Shown in pieces: positions 48,015 through 58,300 of a stretch of DNA of 64,000 nucleotides. The translations under genes were made by a program, and so were the position numbers. How positions within the stretch are numbered: position 1 is the stretch's first letter; every line of letters begins with the position of its first letter. The DNA comes from Anaeramoeba flamelloides (taxonomy: Eukaryota > Metamonada > Anaeramoebidae). The notes under the pieces were generated by a model. It was given only the letters and a program-made list of their open reading frames with translations. It searched no databases and was not told where the DNA came from. The stretch covers positions 5,332,001-5,396,000 of the forward strand of contig JANTQA010000023.1 of assembly GCA_027625915.1 (NCBI GenBank), in the 5' to 3' direction.

Positions 48015-48609
48015 TTAGAGTTGAATTAAATCGTTTTTTTTTTTTCGATTGTCAAAAATCAAAGTAAAAGTATCTTTTTCAACAGATCGAATTCTTTTTT
48101 TGTTTTTGTGGGGTTATTGATCAATAGGTGAAAGAGTTTTGTAAAATATGTAATTTGTTTAGTTTTGTCTCAAAAATGGAATGAAAGAATTAATTGGTTT
48201 TTTGTAATAAAAAAACAAGAAATAAAAAATGAAATAATAAAAATATTTTAAGGTGCACAGAATAGAAAAAAATTTTTTAAATAAATTGAATTGGAAATTG
48301 AAAAACAGTTTATTCCACATCTTGAAATTCAAAAATTAAGGAAAACTCTGAGTAGTATAAAACTAAACTAACTTTTAAATGAATTTTCAAAAATCAAATT
48401 ATTGTTTGATAAAAGTGTGATCCATTTTTCTCCTTTTTATTGGGTTCAAAATCTAAGCATATTTCTGAAATATATCCTCACAAATAATGAATTTACAAGA
48501 AAGGAGAAATCTTATTACCTCTGAAGGAATTGCACAAAAATACAATTTAAAATCAACCACTAAGGTTTTAAAATAACTCAGTAGAAAAAAACTACTTTAT
48601 TTCAAAATA
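48015..48609. other. Intergenic upstream of the ankyrin gene
   Basis: No gene recognised. Presumed promoter region; no clear core element. Confidence 0.4.
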
Positions 48610-49170
48610 ATTTTAATACTAATGTAAAATCCAAAATTTTCCACACAGCTAAAACCTTCCAAAGAATCACAATAATAGAATTTCATTGAAAATCGAAATA
48701 ATTTTGATTTTTGAAAAATATGATAATCATTTTTTCATCTTTTTTTTTTTCATTTCAATGCTTGAATTACCTAATTTGTTTCTTTGGATCACAAATATTT
48801 TTTTGAACCATTGATATTAGGTTAAATTTTTGTTGTTCAAAATAGAAGAACTCAAATAAAATTAGTTGGTAGTATCTAAATTTCGATCGATAATAATTCC
48901 TAATAGAATTTTTACAAATTTACTAATCATTTTTTTTGTTTGGCTCTCTCCAAAATTTTTAACACAACCATCATTTATTTGTATTGATAATTAATTATTT
49001 ATTGTTTTTTGAGTATTTTAATTTATAAAAATGTGTTAAAATTTCAATCAGTGAATGACTTTAATTTGGTAAATCTTCTTGAATTGATTAAATAAGTTTT
49101 TTTTTTCACAAATCGAATTTTGGAGTGTTAAAAATTTTGAATTAGGGTTTAGTATTCGAATTAGAAATAG
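48610..49170 (+). repeat. family A repeat, copy 4
   Basis: Inverse of 21597-22145 over its whole length: AGCTAAAACCTTCCAAAGAA, CCATTGATATTAGGTTAAAT, TTGGTAGTATCTAAATTTCG, TTGTTTGGCTCTCTCCAAAA, CACAAATCGAATTTTGGAGT. The conserved core here reads TTTCGATCGATAATAATTCC. Divergence from copy 3 looks around 15 percent by eye. Confidence 0.75.
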
Positions 49171-50400
49171 AAAAACCATTCACTATCTTTTTTTAAATTC
49201 TTTTTTTATAAACAAACTTCTCAAAGAATTATTTTGGAATTGGTGGTTCTATATAAAAAAGGAAATTGAAAACGTAGTGAAAAATTTTCCCATTTATAAT
49301 ACAAATACAGGCAATTATTTTAAACTTGAAAAAATATTATTTTTTTAATTCAAAAAAACGCTCGAATCAATTTTTTCTTTTAGATTTTTTAAAAAAGATA
49401 AAGAAAAACAATAAAGTCAATAAATTATACAATTTCTAAAAATACTTTTTTAAAACCTGGAAAATTCAAAAATCATTTTTGCACCTGTGTTATAACTGAA
49501 AGAAATACTTTTTAATTTGTTTATTTTAAATCAATAATTATTTAATATATCTTAATTATTTCAGTGAGTTAGTAATATTTTAAGGATTAAATATATGATA
49601 TCGATTTTACAATTAATTCTGATTTTTTTTAAAATATTGCAACAAATAAAACAATTCAAAGGCATATTTCTAATAATAAAAAAAAAATAATTCAAATTCA
49701 TTATTTTAATAATAAAAAATTATTGATATTTTATAATACCCCTTTTTTAAGATTAACCGCTCATTTTATACTCTCTTAATTTTTGTAAAAATAAGATTAC
49801 TTAATCTTTATAAAGATTATTTAATATAATTAAATATTACTTAATATAATCTAAATGATCAATTTTTTCCGAGATCTTTGAAGGATTCGATATTTGATTT
49901 ATTGTTATGGTATTTTTAAAACAATATTAAAGTTTCAAGGCAATTTGTTATCATACACTCTCAGGAATTACTAGTAGTGAGATTCCAAAAAAAAAATACT
50001 TGAAAATTTTTATATTTAAATTTTTATCCAAAAATTAAAACTGAAATTAGATCTTTTTACTGAAAATTTAAATGGTAAAAATGCACTTCTAAAAAAAATG
50101 AAAACTTATTTATCTCGAGTTTATCAATGAGTTTACTTATCAAGTTTAATAGGGTTATATGTAAATAATTACTATACTACCTTTGTGAAAATAATAATAA
50201 TAATAAAGTTATTACATCCCTAAGTAAAAATAATTTTGTATAATAAATCAATAATGGTTTTCTTTCCAATTTTTATTTAGTTGAAATAACTAGTTTGGAG
50301 AAAATTATTGAAAATTTGGAGACATTTATTTTATTTCTAGATAATGATACAATAAACCCACAAACATTTTAAATTAAAATTTAAAGAATATAAATAACTA
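49171..50400. other. Intergenic, no gene recognised
   Basis: A/T-rich, no supported features. Confidence 0.5.
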
Positions 50401-50597
50401 CAGTCAGTTTCACTTTTAAGGCACAAACTTTCAACGAAATTTAAGGCACAAAAAAATCTCAAATTAAGGCACAAAATTTGGATTTTTTTTTTTTACAATT
50501 TATTTTAACTAGAATTCCAAATTTTGTGCCTTAATTTGAGATTTTTTTGTGCCTTAAATTTCGTTGAAAGTTTGTGCCTTAAAAGTGAAACTGACTG
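50401..50597. mobile_element. nearly perfect palindromic MITE with TA target duplication
   Basis: The left arm starts CAGTCAGTTTCACTTTTAAG and continues GCACAAACTTTCAACG; the right arm is its reverse complement to the last base (ending GTGAAACTGACTG). The arms are about 80-85 bp each, around a short T-rich/TAACTAGAAT centre. TA at 50399-50400 and 50598-50599 flank it. The near-identity of the arms implies recent insertion or conversion. The end and TA target fit a Tc1/mariner-type system; no transposase is nearby. It is the reference copy for those at 7099, 14162, 42794, 53653 and 57675. Confidence 0.95.
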
Positions 50598-51307
50598 TAT
50601 TCAAGAAATGATTTGAAAAAACATTTTTAAGGACGTTCATTATTATAGAACTTTTGAGTATTGGAATTCAAAGTTATATGACAAAAAAATCATTTAATTA
50701 ATAATTTGTTATAATAAAATTAAAACAATTCAATTTTTATGTTTTTTTTTGGATTTCATTTTTGATCTATCAATTGTTGAAATTTCTTTAACATTTTAAT
50801 TACGATTTGAAATTGATTTTGTTTAACTCTTGTCGAACACCCCCACCCCCTTTAATTTTCAATTATATTGATATAATTACCTTTAACTCAATAATATTTG
50901 AAGATCAATTGGAGTGACTACTCAACAGGCACTTTTGAATTTCACAACTTTATTAATTAAAATTTGAATTTTGTTTTTTTCTAAAATAACTTACTCAAAA
51001 AACCTATTTTCATAAATCGAAAATTTTTTTCAACAATTATTTAGACTTAATTACTAAAATTCTTATAACAATTCAAATCATTTTACCAGGAAAAAAATTA
51101 GGTTTGAATTTTTAAGATAGATTTACTTGTTTCCAAAATTTCTTCAAGAAAATTTTATTTTGAAAAAACAATATTTATCTGAGAAAAAAAAATAATTTCC
51201 AAGTAAAATACGTAAATGACTTTAAAAAAATAATTTTTATAACCATATTCTGAAAGTAATACAAATATTTTTAAATAGGTTGAATATAAATCATTTTTTT
51301 TTTTTTT
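50598..51307. other. Intergenic, no gene recognised
   Basis: A/T-rich; a small C patch (ACACCCCCACCCCCTTT near 50837) is the only unusual point. Confidence 0.45.
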
Positions 51308-51793
51308 GGTTAACTAAAAGAATTATCCCAAAAAATAAATAAAAAAAAATCTTCATATTATTATTACTTACAATAATAATATTTATTGTGAACTACTGAT
51401 TTCAAGAAAAATAAACAAGGTATTTTTTTTATAAGGTAATGAATGAATGAATTTAATATTTTTATTATTCATAAATAAATGGAAAAAAAAAATTGATCTA
51501 ATGAAAAAATTTTCGTTTTAGTGGTTTAATAGCCAATCATAGACATTTTTGATAATTGGTATCTTCATAATATATAAGTAGAGAATAACATCAATAAAAT
51601 ATTTAAAATTTTATCCCAGGTTAGAGTGGAGTAAAGACCTCTAAACCTAAAATTTTCGAAAACCTAACCGAAAAGTTTTACCTTGTTTTGTTCCCTAGAT
51701 TTCAGCAGTTTACAATAAATATTATTATTGTCAGTAATAAAAATGTGAAGATTTTTTTTTCTTTATTTTTTGGGATAATTGCTTTGGTTAACC
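51308..51793. mobile_element. 486-bp element with ~125-bp terminal inverted repeats
   Basis: Left GGTTAACTAAAAGAATTATC and inverted right GGTTAACCAAAGCAATTATC begin a match that runs about 125 bp inward through CCCAAAAAATAAA-AAAAAAAATC, TTACAATAATAATATTTATT and AACAAGGTA. The interior of about 235 bp is not coding. Flanking T-runs hide any target duplication. No second copy in this window is clear; a short similar start occurs near 10600. Confidence 0.75.
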
Positions 51794-51939
51794 AAAAAAT
51801 AAATTAATCCAATAAATTAAAAAATATTATTATCTTTATATAAATTATATTTATAACCATTAAATTTTTAAATTCATTTACAAATTTTATTCAGAAAATT
51901 CATTTTTATTTGATACTAAACCTAATTCCAAAAATTTGA

Positions 51940-52440
51940 AGCTGTTTAAACAGTTGAAAGAATTACAAAATATTACACTTTACATTCAATTTGTAAAGAA
52001 TTTTGATTTATCAAACCATTTCATTTTTTGTCTTTTTTGTTTTGTTTTCATACCTTTTTCCAGTCACATAATCTGGTTTGTTTGATCTGGGATTTTTTTC
52101 TCAATGGTTAATAGAAGGTTAGTTGAGTTTAATTTTTTAAAGAGAAAAATCCACAGGAAATTTTACGATGGTATCTTATCATTTGATCGATCAACAATTG
52201 TTGATGATATTTCAACAAATTAACGAATACATTTTTTGTTTCCGCTGGTTTCATTATTTTGGACATACCAATTTTGATTTTTGAGTTTTATATTTTTTTC
52301 TTTTATTTGGATTAAAGTGATTACTTATTAAAACATTAATATTGGGTTAATTAACAGTGTTTTTATATTAATTTTGTAAAAATACAATAAATTGGGGTTT
52401 TTTTTGCCTATTTTTGATTTTGTATGTGTCCAAATTTTTG
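51940..52440 (+). repeat. family A repeat, copy 5
   Basis: Collinear with copy 1 at 7660-8160: CTGTTTAAACAGTTGAAAGA, TTTTTTGTCTTTTTTGTTTT, AATAGAAGGTTAG, ATCTTATCATTTGATCGATC and AATACAATAAATTGGGGTTT. It ends about 30 bp before the TTAA element at 52474. Confidence 0.75.
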
Positions 52441-52473
52441 GAATGGGGTTTATTATGAAATAAGATTTTTTAA

Positions 52474-53410
52474 GGGACTAGTCTGTATTAATTTTTTTTT
52501 GACCAATAACTAAATCAGGAATCGTTATCTTGAAATATGTTTAAAATTGAAAATAGACAGGTTTTTTCAATGTTAGAACTTTTAGTTCTTGTTTTTTAAA
52601 AATTTTCCAATTCTGCCAAAAAAAGTGACTTTTAAAAATTTTTTTTTGAAAAAAGATCTTTAACTGATGAGAATTTTTTGATTAATTTTGGATTTAATTA
52701 TTTTCTCAAAAATAATATTTATTCTCATTTTTAAAAACGAAAAAATAATTTAAAACTAGTGAATATTATCTCCTTCACTTCTGTTCCTCCAACTTGACTC
52801 TATAAATAACCCAATTTGTTTTATCAATAATTACTTTTTTAAAAAATAGTTCTTATTCTTTTCTTTGATTTTTTTTGACTCTGACAAAAAGTTTTCGGAT
52901 GGTAATTTGGGAACACTTAAAAAAACTTCAAATTCAACAAAAACAAAAGAGTGTAAACTGAAAAAGTAGATTCATAAAAAAAAAAAAAAAGAATGGTACA
53001 ATATAAAAAAAGAAAATCTTTTATTAAGAGTAAAGCATATATTGTATATTTTTTTCGAATCAAACTATGTTTTCATGCAAATCCAAAAAAAACCTTTTAG
53101 GTTTATTTTTTAAACTATTTTTTGTACGTATTCCACAAACATAACAAGGTTTTGCTTTCTTGCTCATATTTTTTTTTATTTTTTGTATTTTTGCGAAAAG
53201 TTGAAAAAAAGCAACTTTCAAAAAAGTGAAAAAATGCAAAAATTTTTTATTTCTATAAAAACAATAACTAAATTTAATGAATGTCATTTAGCAAGATTTT
53301 ATTAATATACTAAAAAGTTTTTCACTTTGATTTCAAATCTAAGTAATTGGCAAAAAAAATTCTAAATCTCTATTAAATTTACCTAAAAAAATTTAAATAA
53401 GACTAGTCCC
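52474..53410. mobile_element. 937-bp TTAA-flanked (piggyBac-like) element
   Basis: The left end GGGACTAGTCTGTATTAATT and the inverted right end GGGACTAGTCTTATTTAAAT are terminal inverted repeats. TTAA at 52470-52473 and 53411-53414 flank it exactly, the target choice of the piggyBac superfamily. A 173-bp element with the same ends lies at 54866. The interior has no full transposase, but on the minus strand a small frame (from Met near 53164) reads MSKKAKPCYVCGIRTKNSLK and ends at 53060, with an AATAAA just beyond. It could be the remnant of an internal gene with a CxxC motif. Confidence 0.8.
53060..53167 (-). CDS. small CxxC-containing ORF inside the TTAA element (doubtful)
   Basis: A 35-codon frame starting MSKKAKPCYVCGIRTK, basic, with one C-x-x-C, ending in HENIV. 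The longer frame from 53287 adds a Phe/Lys-rich leader that looks random. CxxC fingers occur at the ends of some piggyBac transposases and in transposon accessory proteins, but one CxxC pair is not enough to assign a family. The less biased composition than its flanks and an AATAAA downstream (about 53018-53023) are the reasons to list it. Confidence 0.3.
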   Translation of the reverse strand: MSKKAKPCYVCGIRTKNSLKNKPKRFFLDLHENIV

Positions 53411-53652
53411 TTAAATAAAAATTTCTTGATTTTTTTTTTTTGGGAATAAGTAAAATATCCAGTAAAATCAAAACATAATTTTTTTATTTCAAAAATGATT
53501 TAAATTGTAATAAAGTTTATTGTGAATAATCTAAACAATTTAATAATAATTTTTTCAGATGTAAAAAGGTGATTTTTTCTTTTTTTAAAATATCTACACC
53601 ATGAGAAAATAATGTTCATTAAAACTTTTAAGAATACAAACTTTTTTACTTA

Positions 53653-53850
53653 CGTTCAGTTCCACTTTTAATAGACAACATTTCAACTAAAAACAAGTCA
53701 CAGAAAAATCTCAAATTTTCACACATTTTTTTTGGAATTTTTGATTACACAAATTATTTTACTCGAATCCAAATTTTTATACCTTAATTTGGCATTTTTT
53801 GTTGTTTAAATTTTGATGAAATGTTCATTCTTACAAAACATATGAAATTA
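53653..53850. mobile_element. decayed TTAAGGCACAAA-family MITE
   Basis: Left end TA/CGTTCAGTTCCACTTTTAAT, then AGAAAAATCTCAAATTTTCA, central TTACTCGAATCCAAATTTTT, and right-hand ACCTTAATTTGGCATTTTTT follow the intact copy in order. The right terminus is too eroded to place exactly. Confidence 0.6.
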
Positions 53851-54328
53851 AAATTATACTTAGTATATTAAAAATACTAATTCAAGAAAAGGCAGAATAT
53901 ACAAAAATTACAATTAACTTTAAAATGGAAATAACGTAAAAAATAACCAGTAAATTTTAATTTCAAAATTAAAATAAAATATTTTTTTTTTAATTTAAAT
54001 AACTTTTTAATAATTAAAATATATTTAATTTAATAGTTACTCAAACTTTTGGAATTAATTTTTTAATTTTCTCTTGAAAAAAAAAATAAAAATCAAAATA
54101 AAAATAAAAAATAAAATTGAAACAAAATTATTTTTATTAAATATTTGTTTGTTTATAATTTTATTAAGAATGTTTCTGGTTTAATGAAACTTTTGGATTT
54201 ATTTTATTTTTTTTTTGAATTTGTTCTTTGTTATAACATGAGAAACATAAAAAAATATAAACAAAGAAAGTGATTTAAAAAAAAAAAACAAAAGTAATTA
54301 ATTAATTAATAACTTTTGGAGAAGAAAT
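53851..54328. other. Intergenic, 3' side of Ras
   Basis: A/T-rich; no gene or repeat with readable ends. Confidence 0.45.
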
Positions 54329-55302
54329 TTATAAAATTGTACATTTCTTTTTTGGCTTTGAAGGTTTCTCTGCTCTTCTAATTTCCCTTACCAATTCATG
54401 GAAACAATTTTCAATATTTTTCATATTTTTTGCTGAAGTTTCAAAAAATGGTACCCCACACGATTTGGCAACGTTTTTCCCTTCATTTGTTGATACTTCT
54501 CTTCCACTTTCGAGATCGCATTTATTGGCACACATCACACATGGAAACGATTCGGCATCTTTCACTCTTAGCACAAGTTGATATAATTCTGGCATTTCTT
54601 CAAAACTTGCATTATCCACCATGGAATATACAATTAAAAATCCGTCACCTGATTCCATATACTATAATTTATTTTGTTTTTTGATTTATTAATGAATTGG
54701 GGTGTATCAAAATGGCAATGAAAGGAAAAATATTTTTAAAAGTAAGATATTATGGATTAAACAATATTAATTAACTAACAAATTATGTTGAAAAAAATAG
54801 ATATTTTTTTTAGAAAAGGTGTTTTTATATTAACAATTTATTGCGACTTTTTGATTTTATTTTAAGGGACTAATCTCTATTAATTTTTTTTACCTAAATT
54901 TAATAGAGATTGAGAAAATTTTTTGTCAATTACTTTGATTTAGAAAACTCTGTTTATTTTCAATATTAAACATATTTCTAGATAAGGAATCCTTATTTAG
55001 AAATTGGTCAAAAAAAAAAAATAATACAGACTAGTCCCTTAAGAGAAGTAAAATTTTCATTTTTCCTTCAAGGAAAAATCATAAATTTATGAAAACAATA
55101 TTTTTTAAAGTAATAAGAGTTATAGGATAACGACATGGGTTGTATCATCATTCAGAAAAGGCGATTATTTGAATTCCCTATATCAACATTTTATTGGTAA
55201 TTTACCTTTCTTCTTCAAGTTACAAAAATTACTTGGAGGTGTAAATTCAAATCTACCATATAACAATAATAAATTTCAATTCAAATAATTTTGGCAATAT
55301 CC

Positions 55303-55335
<33 letters not shown>

Positions 55336-58300
55336 ATAATTAATTCTCGTTTTTTATTTCATTTATAGAATCATTTTCATAAAAAGATGCAAAAAAGTTT
55401 CCAAATTTTAATATATAAAATAGATGGTAAACTTGTATTAACTTATTTTTAGGATTCTATTGAAAAAATTTTTTGTTACAATTGTTTTGAATGACTTGAC
55501 TTATCCTTTGAAAATAGATTTATAAGCTATTTCCATAAAAGTGAAACAAATTTATTTTAAAATATATTTTTTAAACTTCATTTGAATATTAATATTTAAA
55601 TATCCCAAAATATTATTCATTATTAGTTGTTTTTTCAGCATGATTCAATTTGTTTATTTGTAAGATATCACTATTATTTAAACCATCAAAGTTTATGATT
55701 TCACTTTTATATGAGATTTTTTGGGTGTTAAAAATGATGAGTATGACAATTAAGGTTTATTTTATTCTTATTGATATCCAAAACTTTTTTCAAAAGAGAT
55801 TTAATCTTGATCGAATTTCAAATAAAATGAAAAACTGACATTGTATTTTATTGTTTAAAAAATCGATAATTTCCTTACCATATTGTCCCATTTTTTATTG
55901 AAATTACCCTTACTCTTGTTTTTATCAAAAAAAAAGGGACTTTTTTCCATTTTTTGGAATTATTTTGATGAATATATTTTGAAATACAACCAATAGGTAT
56001 TGATTTAATTATTAGTAATATTTCAGCTTAAATTTATTTTACAAATTTACGAAGGTGGCATACCTTCAAAGAAAATATTATTTGAAATCTAAAAAAATTA
56101 CCCACTTTTTTGAGGAATACCTTATATGTATAGTTAATAGCAATTAAAACAATCGATCTACAAAGTACTTAACTTTTTTTTTAAAAAAAGCAGCACGGAT
56201 TTTTTTTCAACAGATCATTGTCAAATGTTTGCAGATGATTTAACCTTAATAATAAAAGGTATTGAAAATTATTTAAATCAAAAATTAAATTCAATATATG
56301 AAATTAGATATCAATTTGGATTAAAACCAAATAAAGTCAAAATAGTTATATCAAAAGATTTAAAAAAAATTAAATATTATGGAATTTTTTTAGAGAAATT
56401 TTACATATATTGTTTATAAATTTAAAAACAATATAAAGAAACATATAACTGCCAACAATTATTTAATAACAATGCTCTTAATAATATTTTAAAATGAAGA
56501 TTATTTAAAGCTTTTATAATAAGTCAATTAACATTATGGATTAGTTATTTTTAATTCTGAAATAAAAACTATTAAAGTTTTTAAATTCTTTGACTAATTC
56601 ATGTATTGCTGGAATAAGCGAAATAAATAGAAATACACCAATTCTTATTTACAAAACAGAATTTAAAATAGAAAATATGATAATTTCTGTCAATAAAAAG
56701 AAATTTAAATTCAAAAAGAAATTAGGAAATTTATCTCTGCCTAATTTAGAAAAATTAATAAAATTTAATCAAACGAACCAACAATAAAAAAGAAGGTTGA
56801 AATTTAAAAAATTTAATGGAATTCAATAAAAAAAAAATTCCAAATTAAGGGATTAGCGTCACCATAGATTTCTCTATAATTCAAGTAAGCTGTAATTGGG
56901 CGTAAATGATATTAGTGCACCATGACTCAAATAGTTTCTAAACAAATCTATTATAAATCTTATTGTACAATAAATTATTACATTTTTCACTAAGGATCAC
57001 TATTAGAAATTTTCCATTTTGTAAAAATTTTTTTAAAATTCCTTTTCCAAATCTAAAAATCAAAACCCCAAATAATATTAATCCAGTATTTAATAATTCG
57101 TCTTCAGAACTTCCAAAAGTTAAATATTTTTTCAATTTTTTAATTTCAAAGATTAGCTCAATAATCATCAGTATAAAAACCCCAAATACTGATTATTTTT
57201 ATATCCTTTTTATGAAGCTAGTTGGAATTTCAATGTATTTCTAAGATTTCAGAAATAATTTGTCAAAATAATCTATGAAGTTGATTATTTACTTTTTTTA
57301 AAAAAATTGAATTTTTTCGCAACTAATCTACATTTCTCGACAAATTTAAAAAAGATATTTGGCAACTTTGGAGTCTGAATATTGATAATTCAACCTTTAA
57401 ATTTGTGGCAAAATGCAGATATTTTCCCAAAATCCATGGGTTTTATTACTAATACAAAGAATGATTTTTAATTGATGAGGATCAGCAAATATTACTACTT
57501 GACTAATCGCTTTTTTAGAGACATTTGAGTCCTGGTGCACTAATGTGATTTACACCCCATAGTAACTTACTTTAATTTTTATTCTTTATTACTGGTAGAC
57601 ACTAATCCCGAAAAACACAAAAATTCGTTTTTTAGGAAAATAAACTGTGTAAAAAAAATTCCTCGGAAAAGGTTTACTTAATTTGGAATCATTTTTGTTG
57701 CTTAAATTTCGTTCAAAGTTTAATAAAAAATAAAGACTCTTTATTTACAATTCAAAGATATTTAAATTATTCGTGTAATTCAATAATTCTATAATTGCTC
57801 AGAAAACAAAATTAAGTTTCAATTGCTTCTGATGACTTTGTCTATCTTAGACGCTTTTGAATTAAAAGTCTCGAATTTAGTCACTTCAAAATTCTCTCTT
57901 TAATAGATTAGATGAGTTTCATCCAACCCTGTAGAATAAAACAATTTTATAATTGAGAACTTTTACTAATTGCTTGAATAGATATTATGTGGAAAAAATT
58001 CAAATCAATTTTTTCCTTTATATTTAAAATATGAACAGAAGGGGTAATAGAAAATATCGATCATTTTTTATTGGTGTTTCCTTTCTATAGAAGAAGATTG
58101 ATTAATTTTTCAAAACAAATTATAAGAAATAAATCCCAATGAATTAATTTTAACGACTACGTTTGCAATTGGAATTTATAGTATTATGTGTTCTCATCAG
58201 GGTTTGGTGGTTGGTAAATCTCACAAATTTTTATTCAGAGAGATCTAAGAAGGAAAAAATTGCAAATTTTTACTAAAATTTTCAATCTCGTATCTCGAAA

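Noticed and set aside
55304-55334. A31 run as poly(A) tail of the nearby LINE
   Set aside because: The LINE fragment reads left to right and lies downstream of the run, so the run cannot be its 3' tail.
56938-57244. Two opposing frames in the family B element
   Set aside because: Both lie in the repeat interior, are hydrophobic/Asn-rich and mirror each other; no transposase motif is seen.
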